A stretch of DNA of 64,000 nt. It comes from Atopobiaceae bacterium (GTDB taxonomy: Bacteria; Actinomycetota; Coriobacteriia; Coriobacteriales; Atopobiaceae). Location: the NCBI GenBank assembly GCA_017545665.1, contig JAFWKQ010000048.1, forward strand, positions 1-64,000, written 5' to 3'. Shown piece after piece: positions 23,966 to 32,853 of the stretch. The position numbers and the translations under genes were made by a program. The number at the start of each line of letters is the position of its first letter. Position 1 is the stretch's first letter. The notes beneath the pieces were generated by a model. It worked only from the letters and a program-made list of their open reading frames with translations, had not been told where the DNA came from and did no database searches.

Positions 23966-26641
23966 ATGGACGATAGGCGTACGGGCGGTATTGTGGCGGC
24001 GGTAACGCTTACCATAACCGCTGCCTTTGTCGCCATTGCCTTTTTGATAATCCACACCAGCATCGACTCTGCCAAAAACCATGCCGAGAGCTCCATGGAT
24101 CTCTATGCCTCCGATCTCTCGTCCGCCGTCGATGCGGTTGTGCGGAGCCAGTTTGACCTCTTGGACGCCTCCATGGTGGACACGGACGTTTCGCAGGCCT
24201 TTACCCGGGAAGACAATGGCACGACGCCAGAGCAAACCTCAGCCACCGTCACTCCGCTGCTCGCCAGGTCCACGCCCAACGCATCCAAGGGGTTGTCTTT
24301 TGCTCTTTCGGGAACGAGTCACGTGCTCTATAGGGCCGACGGAACGCACGCGCGCATTAGCGACAACGACTGGAACCTCTTTTGGTTCGTGTATGACGAC
24401 ACCGTGCGTGGCGACTCGGGCGGGTATCACGTGCATGGCTTTGCAAGCCAGGCGACTCACGAGAGCGAGCTCATAGTGGGAAGGGCTATACGTGGCAATC
24501 CCGCGCACGCCGGCGCGTTGGGGGTTCTTATTCCCGCAACGACCTTGTCCGACGTAATTAGCAACCTTTGGACGCACGAGCCGCCAAACACGATTCTCTA
24601 TAACGACGACGGGACGGTGCTGCTTTGCACGCAAGACCCTTCGCTTCAGGGGTCGAATGTGTTCGATCTGTACCCCAACCTTGCGAGTTCGCTCAAGGAC
24701 CTGCAAAGCGGTAAGACCCAAATGGTGAGGGCGTGGGAAGGTCTCGAAGGCATCCTGCCCCAGGGACAAACGCTCTATGAGGCGCGAAGAAACGATCGGA
24801 CGGGCTGCTTTACGCTCGTTGCTCACAACGCGGAGGACGTGTTTGGTCCCATGCGCGAGCGCGTGACCACGCTGGTTCTTGCTTTGAGCGTCGTTATGAT
24901 CCTGCTGCTGTTGCTCGTGATGTTTATCGTACGGTGGTACCGAACGCGTCTTATGCGCGTGGCAACAACCGACGAGCTTACGGGCTTGGCCAACCGCAAG
25001 TGGTTTACCTCCAGCTTTGAGGCGCTTTCTGCAGAGGGTGTGGGCGAGGCCCACTTAGCGCTCATAGACGTAGACAAGTTCAAGGGAATCAACGACACCT
25101 ACGGCCATGCCTCTGGCGACAAAGCCCTAGCCATGGTGGCCGAAAAGGTGCGTGAGGCGGCTGGCAGCACTGGGATTGCGGGACGCTGGGGCGGAGACGA
25201 GTTTATTGCCGTGCTGCGGGCGCCTGCGGAAGAGGCCGAGGCGCGAGTGCACCAGATGATCGATGCCGTTGCCGGTCAGACGATTGACGAGCAGATTCAC
25301 GTGTCGGTGAGCGTTGGTTTGGCACAGTTGCGGAATGGCGACTCGCTTGAGAGAGCGGTTGAGCGCGCCGATGACGCCCTCTACGTTACCAAGGAAGGTG
25401 GACGTGGGTTCCTTACGGTCTACGAGGAAGGCGTCACGCCGCACATGGCCGACGATCAGGTTGGCACGGTAAGGGGCCCTGCTCAACGGATGGGTGCAAA
25501 AGAGGCCGGCTCGTCGACAAGCGCTGCCAACAGCGAGGATCCAACCACTCCAGACGCGGGTCTCAAGAGGATCAAAAGCGTGCGACCGAGGCTCGATTTG
25601 GTGGTAAAAAGCCTGCTAGAGGCCGTGTACAAGATGGTCCCGTTTGTGGCTGGCGGCGGCATCCTCATTGCCCTTGCGTTTCTTATTGACGCTGCGAGCG
25701 TAGACGTAAACACACTGTCTGCCGAGACACGCGCAAACTTTGGATCGATTACTCCCATTGCCGCTGGTCTGCGCGACGTAGGTTCGGCGGCCTTCAACTT
25801 TATGCTGCCCATTTTTGCGGCGTTCTTTGCGCGCGGACTTGCGGGTGACGAGGCGTTTATGGCTGGCTTTGCGGGCGGGTTCTTGTCTTCGCAGGGAAGC
25901 GCGGGATTTGCCGGCGCCATTTTGGCGGCATGCGTAGCCGCCGTTGTGGTGCGGCTTATGAAGGGGCTCTTGCACGAAACGGGACCGCATCTGCAACGTG
26001 TGGCGCCGGTGCTGCTCTATCCGGTGTTTTCGCTGCTCATTATGTATTTGCTCATGACCTACGTCATAGACCCTGTGGCAAGTGCCTTTGACGCACTGCT
26101 CACCTCGCTGCTCGTTACTCTGCAGAAGGGGAACAGCGTGGTTCTGGGAACTGTGTGTGGCGCCATGATGGCAACCGATATGGGCGGTCCCATAAACAAG
26201 GCGGCGTACCACTTTGGTACCGCTGCCATCGCATCTGGCTCGCCGAACATTATGGCGTCCGTAATGGTGGGTGGTATGGTGCCGCCATGCGGAATCGCCC
26301 TATGCATGCTGTTGTTCCGCAACAGGTTTGATGAGGAGACGCGCGACCAGGGGGCGGCGACGCTCTTTATGGGTCTCTCGTTTATTACCGAGGGCGCTCT
26401 TCCGTTTGTGCTCACCGACCCACTTCGCGTGATCCCCTCGTGCATCGTTGGCTCGGCCGTGGCGGGCGGGCTCTCCGAGGCGTTTGGTTGCACGCTCGTG
26501 GCGCCTCATGGGGGGATTTTTGTTTTCCCCGTTGTGGGCAACCCTCTAATGTACCTGGTAGCTTTGGTAGCGGGCTCGCTGGTCTGCGCCGTAATGCTCG
26601 GTCTTCTCAAACGCAAGGTGGCACAGTTAAACCAGGTATAA
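23966..26641 (+). CDS. Sensor-GGDEF diguanylate cyclase fused to a fructose-type PTS EIIC domain
   Basis: An 891-residue membrane protein. Order: TM1 (9-30), an extracellular sensor (about 31-295), TM2 (301-322), a complete GGDEF domain (about 335-488; DELTGLANR, DVDKFKGINDTYG, RWGGDEF with GGDEF at 409-413), a Ser/Thr linker (500-540), then a PTS fructose-family EIIC (about 545-885). The EIIC part keeps family signatures: FVAGGGILIAL (560-570), GPINKAA (741-747), ITEGALPF (807-814), DPLRVIP (818-824) and PHGG (847-850). No EIIA or EIIB is encoded nearby. The GGDEF site looks active and lacks an RxxD inhibitory site. The simplest inference is c-di-GMP synthesis controlled by sugar occupancy or by the sensor. 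Confidence 0.88.
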   Translation: MDDRRTGGIVAAVTLTITAAFVAIAFLIIHTSIDSAKNHAESSMDLYASDLSSAVDAVVRSQFDLLDASMVDTDVSQAFTREDNGTTPEQTSATVTPLLARSTPNASKGLSFALSGTSHVLYRADGTHARISDNDWNLFWFVYDDTVRGDSGGYHVHGFASQATHESELIVGRAIRGNPAHAGALGVLIPATTLSDVISNLWTHEPPNTILYNDDGTVLLCTQDPSLQGSNVFDLYPNLASSLKDLQSGKTQMVRAWEGLEGILPQGQTLYEARRNDRTGCFTLVAHNAEDVFGPMRERVTTLVLALSVVMILLLLLVMFIVRWYRTRLMRVATTDELTGLANRKWFTSSFEALSAEGVGEAHLALIDVDKFKGINDTYGHASGDKALAMVAEKVREAAGSTGIAGRWGGDEFIAVLRAPAEEAEARVHQMIDAVAGQTIDEQIHVSVSVGLAQLRNGDSLERAVERADDALYVTKEGGRGFLTVYEEGVTPHMADDQVGTVRGPAQRMGAKEAGSSTSAANSEDPTTPDAGLKRIKSVRPRLDLVVKSLLEAVYKMVPFVAGGGILIALAFLIDAASVDVNTLSAETRANFGSITPIAAGLRDVGSAAFNFMLPIFAAFFARGLAGDEAFMAGFAGGFLSSQGSAGFAGAILAACVAAVVVRLMKGLLHETGPHLQRVAPVLLYPVFSLLIMYLLMTYVIDPVASAFDALLTSLLVTLQKGNSVVLGTVCGAMMATDMGGPINKAAYHFGTAAIASGSPNIMASVMVGGMVPPCGIALCMLLFRNRFDEETRDQGAATLFMGLSFITEGALPFVLTDPLRVIPSCIVGSAVAGGLSEAFGCTLVAPHGGIFVFPVVGNPLMYLVALVAGSLVCAVMLGLLKRKVAQLNQV

Positions 26642-26655
26642 GTGTGCCACGCGTC

Positions 26656-26689
26656 TGGGGACCGTCCCTGGGTTGAGGGACGGTCCCCA
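26656..26689. terminator. Bidirectional hairpin terminator
   Basis: TGGGGACCGTCCCT (26656-26669) and AGGGACGGTCCCCA (26676-26689) form a perfect 14-bp stem with a 6-nt loop. It lies between the converging GGDEF-EIIC gene and the DY-rich protein gene. Confidence 0.75.
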
Positions 26690-26715
26690 AGTTGCGACTT
26701 ATGAGTTGGAGAATG

Positions 26716-27732
26716 CTATGCCGCTTCGGTAGTGGCTTCGGTTTTCTGCTCGGCCTTGGGCTGGGCGGCTTTGGTCTCGAGCTTTGCGATGCGGTCCTGA
26801 AGCTTCTGGGGTACTTCGTTGCCCTTGCGAACGAGGGCGTCGCGCTTGTTGTAGAGCTTAACGAGGGTTGCGCGCTCTTTGTCGTTGAGGTTGTTCATGG
26901 TGGCTACGCGCTCTTTGTTGGCTTTGGCTGCAGCCTCTGCCTCGGCCTTTTCCTTTGCCTTGGCTGCAGCCTCGGCCTTTGCCTTTGCGTCTGCCTCCGC
27001 CTTGGCCTTTGCGTCGGCCTCCGCCTTGGCCTTTGCGTCGGCCTCCGCCTTGGCCTTTGCGTCGGCCTCCGCCTTGGCTTTGTCCTCTGCGGCCTTCTTC
27101 TCGGCCTCTGCCTTTGCCTTGCCTTCAGACTCTTCCTTCGCCTTCTTCTCGGCCTCGGCCTTGGCCTCGGTCTTGTCGTTGGTGGAGGGCTTTGCCTGAT
27201 TGTTGCTGGTGGCTGCGGCTTCGCTGATGCTGGCTTCTATTTCTTGGTTGTCTGCCACGGAATTCTGGGCAGCCTCGACGTTCTCGTTGCTGTAGTCAGA
27301 ATCGTCGTAGTCGTAGTCGCTATCGGAGCCGTCGTAGTCGTAGTCGCTATAGTCGGAGTCGGCGTCGTAATCGGTGTCGTCGGAGTCGACGTCCCCGTAG
27401 TCACCGTAGTCATAGGCGGAGTCGTCGATCGCATAGTCTTCGTAACCCTCGCTTGCAACGGCGTCGTTTGCGGCTTGTCCCTGGCTGGCTGCCTGGTTGC
27501 TGGTGGCAGGCGCGGTTTCGTCTAGGACGAGGAGCTCGTCGCCGGTCTGATCGTTGTTCGAGGCGACGGTGGCCGTTTTAGTTGCGTTCTGAGTTGCCTG
27601 GCTCTTGAGTTGGTGCTGAAGCGATGCGTTGGAACCCATGGCATAGGTTGCAACACCGGTGCCGGTAAGGGCGATTGCAATGGCGGCTACTACGGCGACT
27701 TTCTTAGCGTTAATGTTGTTGGTGGCCTTCAT
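26716..27732 (-). CDS. Exported or membrane-anchored DY-rich protein with KAEADA repeats
   Basis: A 338-residue protein. ATG 27732 is chosen because AAGGAG lies 6 bp upstream, inside the longer frame. Residues 1-35 form a signal or anchor segment (VAVVAAIAIALTGTGVATYA). Residues about 85-150 are extremely Asp/Tyr-rich (DYGDYGDVDSDD, DYDYDGSDSDYDYDD). Residues about 185-265 are an Ala/Lys/Glu helix with tandem KAEADAKA units, and the C-terminus is a basic helical segment (NDKERATLVKLYNKRDAL). The acidic Tyr-rich region could bind cations or cell-wall polymers; the repeats suggest a long stalk like TolA. No enzymatic domain is seen. The repeats are nearly identical at DNA level, so copy number may vary. 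Confidence 0.7.
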   Translation of the reverse strand: MKATNNINAKKVAVVAAIAIALTGTGVATYAMGSNASLQHQLKSQATQNATKTATVASNNDQTGDELLVLDETAPATSNQAASQGQAANDAVASEGYEDYAIDDSAYDYGDYGDVDSDDTDYDADSDYSDYDYDGSDSDYDYDDSDYSNENVEAAQNSVADNQEIEASISEAAATSNNQAKPSTNDKTEAKAEAEKKAKEESEGKAKAEAEKKAAEDKAKAEADAKAKAEADAKAKAEADAKAKAEADAKAKAEAAAKAKEKAEAEAAAKANKERVATMNNLNDKERATLVKLYNKRDALVRKGNEVPQKLQDRIAKLETKAAQPKAEQKTEATTEAA

Positions 27733-27919
27733 GGTGCTCTCCTTCACACTTTGGAATTGGTTCCTTTCCTTATCTACCTATAAATACGAGAGGGGCTGCG
27801 GACAATCTCACGCCTAGCTGCAAGAAAAGAGTCAAGAAAATGTCAACATGCGGCGACAAATGTGACAAGTGCTTCTGTTTTTGCGTGTGCCAGTCCGCTC
27901 GGGTGGACGGGCTTGCTGG

Positions 27920-28053
27920 GATCGCGAACGGTGCGGGGCGGCTTGCTGGCTTTGGCCACAGTGTGGCGGAATCGAGCAAACGCGCACCCGGGCTTGCTGA
28001 CTTTGGCCACAGTGTGGCTGATTTCAGCAAACTCACCCGCACCGTTCGCGATC
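27920..28053. repeat. Nested inverted and direct repeats
   Basis: Outer 18-bp arms GATCGCGAACGGTGCGGG (27920-27937) and its exact complement (28036-28053) enclose two near-identical direct repeats. These begin GGCTTGCTGGCTTTGGCC (27940) and GGCTTGCTGACTTTGGCC (27991), with a 51-bp period. Each contains the small palindrome GCCACAGTGTGGC. The gap 27733-28181 between two minus-strand genes holds no convincing gene. Confidence 0.75.
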
Positions 28054-28181
28054 ACAGCAAACGCGGCCTGCCCACTGGCTGGCTGCACATAAAAACGGAC
28101 GTCTTGACCTCCTGGTGATGGCCAAAACGTCCGATTTTGTCTCCACAGTGTTCTGCGACCCCGCGACCCCGCGACCCCGCG

Positions 28182-29396
28182 CTACTCCACTTGCCAGGTA
28201 GACATAAACGCCGCAATCTGGTCGGCAATCTTTTGGTCGCCAATCGCACCGCAGTTGAGCGAAAGAACCACACTCACCTTTTCGTCATTGTCGCGATCGA
28301 TCACAACGCTGGCAACGCTCACGTTGTCGGAGGTGTTGGAACTCGACACGTAGATGGCACGACGTTTGCCCACCGTCATGCGCGACGTGGTGGTATTGGT
28401 ATAGTTCTTGTCGGCTTTGTAGGCGTCGGCAAGTTGCTGAGCTAGCTGTGTGTAGGGGACGCTGTAACGGCTCATCTGGATCATCTGCGAAAACGCCGCA
28501 TGGCCGAGTGACGGTGACAAATACTCGGAGCGTGGATTCACATACACAATGGCGTCGTAGGACTTAATAATCTGTGCGTCCAGATCGCTGGTACGATTGG
28601 TCCACGACTCCGGTACCTGCATATAGCCCACGCTTTCGTTGCCAATGAGCTTAAGATACTGCTCAACCTTAATGGTACTGGGGTCAACCGTAACGCCTTG
28701 CCCATGGTTGGTAAGGTCTACGGCATTGGACATGTCCACCTCGTCCTCGGGCACGAAGTACATCTCCACGCCATCGGCGTTGGTCATGGTGAGCTTCTTG
28801 CTTCTAAGCGAGAGGGCCATCTGTGCGTCGTCGACTTTTACCTTGGCGTTGGTTACGGATTCCGCGTCCCACGTTACCTTTACGGGACCGGAGTCCGTGC
28901 GAAACACGCCGGTGCCGTCGTCCCAAAGCATGAGGGTAATGTATATGCCTTGGTCGGCGTTGGAGTCGAACCACTGCTTGGGCATGTTCTTGTCGGTGGA
29001 GTCTTGGGCCACCCACGTACCCACGAAGAACGCGCGCTTCTCCTCGGGAGAGAGCTCCGGCTCGGGCGGGTTCTCGGGAGGAGCGGGTTGTTCGGAAGAG
29101 CTGGCGGAGTTGTTGGAGGAGGTGGTTACTACGATGCCAACCACTACTGCAGCTATGACCAGCACCGCTACGGCGATAAGGGCGATGAGCTTGGTGTTGG
29201 GCTTGGACTTGGGCGCAGCCTCGGGCTCGGGCTTCGGCGCTGACGCGACCTCCGCCGTCGGCTCTGGCTCAGGCTCGGCCTCCTCCTCCGCCAGCGCCTC
29301 GACCTCCGCCGTGCCCTTGTCTAAGGCCGTACCGCAAGACGGACAAAATCGAGGATTTCCCTCTGGAATGTTGGCACCACAGTTCGGACAGAACAT
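28182..29396 (-). CDS. Zinc-ribbon membrane protein with extracytoplasmic domain
   Basis: A 404-residue protein. ATG 29396 is preferred (upstream GGGAGAAAGG; the product begins with a perfect zinc ribbon). CPNCG (3-7) and CPSCG (18-22) form the ribbon. An acidic Pro/Glu-rich linker follows, then one transmembrane helix (about 70-92, LIALIAVAVLVIAAVVVGIVV), a Ser/Pro linker and two beta domains outside. One (about 120-235) starts FVGTWVAQDS. This is the common 'zinc-ribbon domain-containing protein' form in Gram-positive gut bacteria; its function is unknown. It is 96 bp from the PASTA gene on the same strand and may share its transcript. Confidence 0.72.
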   Translation of the reverse strand: MFCPNCGANIPEGNPRFCPSCGTALDKGTAEVEALAEEEAEPEPEPTAEVASAPKPEPEAAPKSKPNTKLIALIAVAVLVIAAVVVGIVVTTSSNNSASSSEQPAPPENPPEPELSPEEKRAFFVGTWVAQDSTDKNMPKQWFDSNADQGIYITLMLWDDGTGVFRTDSGPVKVTWDAESVTNAKVKVDDAQMALSLRSKKLTMTNADGVEMYFVPEDEVDMSNAVDLTNHGQGVTVDPSTIKVEQYLKLIGNESVGYMQVPESWTNRTSDLDAQIIKSYDAIVYVNPRSEYLSPSLGHAAFSQMIQMSRYSVPYTQLAQQLADAYKADKNYTNTTTSRMTVGKRRAIYVSSSNTSDNVSVASVVIDRDNDEKVSVVLSLNCGAIGDQKIADQIAAFMSTWQVE

Positions 29397-29492
29397 CCTT
29401 TCTCCCTTCCATAGGCAGTTACCAATCACTACCCTTGCCAAAAGAATGGCGATTTGCCCGGAGCGCGCCCCGAGACAAATCGCCACTACGCG

Positions 29493-30830
29493 CTAAATCT
29501 CGCGCGAGCTTACTACGTTGCCGTTTGCGTCGAGTATGCTCTCTATGTTGCCCGTTGTTTCGGAAGCGCTGATTACACTGCCTTCGATGGCGTCTACCTG
29601 CACTTGATACTTGGCCTCGCCAAGATTGAACTCAACGTTGTAATACAAGGTTCCACCGCCATTAATGAGGTCGGAGGTCTTGAGGTCAATGGGATCGCCC
29701 TTTGCCTGTCCGCCCGCTCCCATGGCCTTGGTCGCAATGTCGGTGCACTGCTCCTTGCTGTAGTTGGCCTTATAGTCATCGTTGGAGCTGGACGAGGACT
29801 CTGGCGTAGGCGTCGGCGTAGGCGTCGGAGTCGGCGTAGATTCCTGCGTTGGCGCAGGCGTAGGCGCAGGCGTTTGCACTGGCGTTGGGCGCTTGAGCTC
29901 GAAGGTAACCGTAGAACCTTGGTCGACCTTGGCGTTGGGAGCAGGCTTCATGGAAACGACGGTACCGTCCTCGTTGCCACTGTAGCTGTACTTGAGCCCC
30001 GCGCTCTCGAGCGTCTTAATTGCCTCGTTGCGGCTGTAGCTAAGGATGTTGGGGACCAAAACCTGCGTTGCGGGCTTTTTGCCCAGCGAAACCTCAACGG
30101 TTACGACCGTGCCCTTGTTCACCTTGGTGTCCTTGGCCACACTTTGGCTTATTACCACGTCCTTCTTTACGGTGTCGCTATAGGAGTTGGTGGTGTCGGA
30201 GCCCAGCCCGGCTTTGGCAAGGATGTCGCGAGCCTCGCTGACGCTCTTGCCGGCAACGTCGGGAACGGTCACCTGCTCCTTGCCAAGGCTTACGCTATAG
30301 GTAATAACAGAGAGAACCTGCGCCTTTGTGCCTGGCGCCGCGGATTGGGAGCAAACCTTGCCGGCCTCTACGGTATCGGAGTTCACCTGTGGTCCCGGCT
30401 GCGGAATAAACAGAGCGTCACTGAGCTTCTTCTCGGCTTCCTCGGCGCTAAGCCCGGTGAGGTCGGGAACCTCTACCGAATCGGAGAGCTTGGGACCCTT
30501 GGAAACCACTATGTTTACGGCGGAGTCCTTGTCTACGGTGGCGCCCACGGCAGGGTTGCACTCCAGCACGATATCGCCAAGGGGAACCTCTGCGCTTTCC
30601 TTCTCGGTTACCGACCCGATCTTGAGTCCGGCATTGGAAAGCTCCTTTTGAGCTTCGGTGTGCTCCATGTAGACAATTTCGGGCACCTTGACCTTGGGCT
30701 TGTTTAGAAGCACGAAGGCAGCGACGGCAATGGCTGCCACCACCAGAACGCCAATGACTATGGGTACGACCGGCTTCTTCTTCGCCTCTGGAACTGCCTC
30801 TGGCCCTTTCTTCGGCTCATCCATGTGCAT
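29493..30830 (-). CDS. PASTA-repeat protein with C-terminal PepSY-like domain, no kinase
   Basis: A 445-residue protein. A short cytoplasmic N-terminus and TM helix (about 21-43) precede four PASTA domains (about 48-315). Units can be seen at EVPDLTGLSAEEAEKKL and VPDVAGKSVSEARDIL. A Pro-Thr linker (TPTPTP, about 318-345) follows, then a PepSY-like domain (about 352-445; YKANYSKEQCTDIATKAM, YQVQVDAIEGSVI). PASTA domains normally sense muropeptides in PknB-type kinases and PBPs. Here no kinase or transpeptidase domain is attached, so the protein may act as a wall-bound adaptor or binder. Confidence 0.82.
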   Translation of the reverse strand: MHMDEPKKGPEAVPEAKKKPVVPIVIGVLVVAAIAVAAFVLLNKPKVKVPEIVYMEHTEAQKELSNAGLKIGSVTEKESAEVPLGDIVLECNPAVGATVDKDSAVNIVVSKGPKLSDSVEVPDLTGLSAEEAEKKLSDALFIPQPGPQVNSDTVEAGKVCSQSAAPGTKAQVLSVITYSVSLGKEQVTVPDVAGKSVSEARDILAKAGLGSDTTNSYSDTVKKDVVISQSVAKDTKVNKGTVVTVEVSLGKKPATQVLVPNILSYSRNEAIKTLESAGLKYSYSGNEDGTVVSMKPAPNAKVDQGSTVTFELKRPTPVQTPAPTPAPTQESTPTPTPTPTPTPESSSSSNDDYKANYSKEQCTDIATKAMGAGGQAKGDPIDLKTSDLINGGGTLYYNVEFNLGEAKYQVQVDAIEGSVISASETTGNIESILDANGNVVSSREI

Positions 30831-30946
30831 GCTTCCCTTCTGCTCGTTTATGCGATGAACGTAGTAATTAACGTATCACACGTTGCGTCCTTCGCGCTTG
30901 TCTTCGCCAAACGTGTGACCTGCCCCTCTGGCCGAGTCTTTGCGCA

Positions 30947-31066
30947 GTTACTGCTCACACTCCGCGCCTTTGTTCGGACCGCAAGCGGCGACTCACAAAG
31001 TGAGCGAGCGAAGCGAGCGTGGAGTCGCATGCGGGACCGGTGAAGGCGCGGAGTGTGAGCAGTAAC
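30947..31066. repeat. Long inverted repeat enclosing the GAGCGAGCGAAGCGAGCG repeat
   Basis: Arms of 24 bp, beginning GTTACTGCTCACACTCCG (30947-30970) with the exact complement at 31043-31066, enclose a 72-nt loop. The loop carries the dispersed element GCGACTCAC...GTGGAGTCGC (30988-31028). It sits between the divergent PASTA and CmpB-type genes. The element, without these arms, recurs at 55816-55856 and reversed at 62691-62731. Confidence 0.85.
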
Positions 31067-31170
31067 GATGCGCGTCTTACACCCCTCCAACCTGCCCCAA
31101 CCATGCTAAGCGTGCTTGTCATTTCATGTACAATGAGGGTATTCGCGCGTACGAAGGAGGCGTGGTAAAA

Positions 31171-32769
31171 ATGCAGAACATCTTTCGCAAGCAGGAGAGA
31201 AGGCCCGAAAGCGATGAGCCGCTTACCGAGGCCGAAGCACGCATGCAGGCGGTCGAAGGCGCCGAGGATGCAATAGAGGCAGCGTTTGGCACCGGCAAGG
31301 CCGATCGTGCAAAGATCACACGCGAGGCTCAGCTCGATGCCGCCGAAGCGGTGGCGCGCGCAGGCGAGGCCATGGAGGCCGACGAGGCAGCCGACGAGGC
31401 GGCACGCTTTGCCGTCATTGCCGAAAACATGGGCGACCGCGAGAAGACAAAGGCCGCGCGCTCGCGTGCCAAGGACGCGCGCAAAGACGCCAAGCAAAAG
31501 CACAAAGAGGCAACCAAGTCGGCCAAGGAAGCCTACGACGCCATCAAATTCAGCCAGCCAGGCAAGCTTGGCTTCATGCGCGTGGTACAGATCGTGTATG
31601 CCGTAAACATCGCGTCCATCCTGTTTGCGCTGCTCATGACCTCGCGCGACACGATTGTGTATAACTCCGTTACCATCGTGGACTGGATTACCATTATTTT
31701 GCAGGGCGTGGGCTTCTGGTTCTTCATCAACTATTTCAAGATCACCAAGAAGTTCGTTATCGCAACGGCGGCGTTTAGCGCCGTGGCGCTCATAGTAAAC
31801 AGCCTCATAACAAAAAGCGTAACTCCCTTTACCGTTGTTTGGGGGCTCGCTTGGAACGTCTTCCTCATCCTGTACTTCCTGTTCTCCAAGCGTGTGGACA
31901 AGGTACTGGTAAACGACTTCAAAACATATAGACCAAGGCGCCAGGCGGAGATTGCGAGCAAGCGCCGTGGCTGGCCCTTCGTGCGCAACCTTATCATCTA
32001 CTTCATTGTGTTCTCGGTGCTTGGCCACTGGATGGAAGCGGCCATGTGCCAGCTCATCCGCCTGGGACTCGTTAAGGGCGAGTACGACCCCACCAACACC
32101 ATGCTTTGGCGCGACTGGCTCTATCCCTATCCCATGGAGGGTGCGGCGGTGGTCATAATCGCCCTGCTGCTCTATCCGCTTTGGCGATATCTCATGCGTC
32201 GCTTCGAGCGTCCCATATGGGGTTATGTGGTAAGTTTTGTTGCCAACGCGCTCACCTGCAGCGTCATTGAGTTTTCCATGGGTCTCATTGTTAACGCCAA
32301 CCACCAGCTGTGGGACTACTCCGACATGCCCTTTAACATTATGGGGCAGGTGTGTCTGCAAAACGCGCTGGCCTTTGGCGTGGCGGCTTCGATCATTACT
32401 TGGTTTGTGTATCCCATGCTGGAGCGCTTGCTCGCGCGCATTCCCGACGACACCATGAACATCGTGTTTGTGGTCATTGCCGTTATTGGCGGCATCCTGT
32501 GGTCGCTCTACATCATCGACCCGCCCGCAAACCACCAGGTCTCGCAGGAGGAGGTTACCGCCGAGGCGATTAAGAAGGACAAGGAAGAGCTGCAAAAAGA
32601 GGTTAGCGACACCAAGGAGGACGTGGAGTCCCTGCAGGAGCGGCTCAACGAATCCAAGGGGTTGCTGTCGGATGACCGCGTGAGGATCCAGAAGGAGATC
32701 GACGAGCTCAACAGGAAGGTCGACGATACGCGCAGGTCCGTCGAGAGCGTGGTTGTGCCAACGAAGTAG
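31171..32769 (+). CDS. Multi-TM protein with CmpB (ABC-transporter type IV-like) domain
   Basis: A 532-residue protein. ATG 31171 is chosen for AAGGAGG 10 bp upstream. The N-terminal 120 residues are an Ala/Lys/Glu-rich helical region. TM helices start at about 135 and continue to about 450. The conserved block VLGHWMEAAMC, then LWRDWLYPYPMEGA and GYVVSFVANALTCSVIEF, belongs to the CmpB family (putative ABC transporter type IV). A C-terminal coiled coil (about 465-530) ends the protein. No ATPase is encoded nearby, so a transport role is unproven. Confidence 0.72.
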   Translation: MQNIFRKQERRPESDEPLTEAEARMQAVEGAEDAIEAAFGTGKADRAKITREAQLDAAEAVARAGEAMEADEAADEAARFAVIAENMGDREKTKAARSRAKDARKDAKQKHKEATKSAKEAYDAIKFSQPGKLGFMRVVQIVYAVNIASILFALLMTSRDTIVYNSVTIVDWITIILQGVGFWFFINYFKITKKFVIATAAFSAVALIVNSLITKSVTPFTVVWGLAWNVFLILYFLFSKRVDKVLVNDFKTYRPRRQAEIASKRRGWPFVRNLIIYFIVFSVLGHWMEAAMCQLIRLGLVKGEYDPTNTMLWRDWLYPYPMEGAAVVIIALLLYPLWRYLMRRFERPIWGYVVSFVANALTCSVIEFSMGLIVNANHQLWDYSDMPFNIMGQVCLQNALAFGVAASIITWFVYPMLERLLARIPDDTMNIVFVVIAVIGGILWSLYIIDPPANHQVSQEEVTAEAIKKDKEELQKEVSDTKEDVESLQERLNESKGLLSDDRVRIQKEIDELNRKVDDTRRSVESVVVPTK

Positions 32770-32785
32770 CCTCAGTGGCATCGAC

Positions 32786-32853
32786 CTTAACTTAAATAGG
32801 CCCCAAGTTTGGATTTACCCACAATCTAAACTTGGGGCCTTTCCCAAGTTAAG
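32786..32853. terminator. Hairpin terminator after the CmpB-type gene
   Basis: AGGCCCCAAGTTT (32798-32810) pairs with AAACTTGGGGCCT (32828-32840). Outer CTTAACTT and AAGTTAAG extend the stem with a bulge. The following sequence (TAGCTGTCTTCGCGCAGGAAAGTCT, given here in part: TAGCTGTCTTCGC) resembles the start of the repeat array at 50.5 kb, so this hairpin belongs to a related element. Confidence 0.7.

Noticed and set aside
23169-24005. 278-codon ORF across the repeat-rich gap before the GGDEF-EIIC gene
   Set aside because: It runs through the inverted repeat cluster and several other frames are equally open. No ribosome site, and the composition is not protein-like.
30955-32781. 608-codon minus-strand ORF over the CmpB-type gene
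   Set aside because: The forward frame has TM helices, a ribosome site and family motifs; the reverse product is a His/Val-rich antisense frame that also runs through the long inverted repeat.
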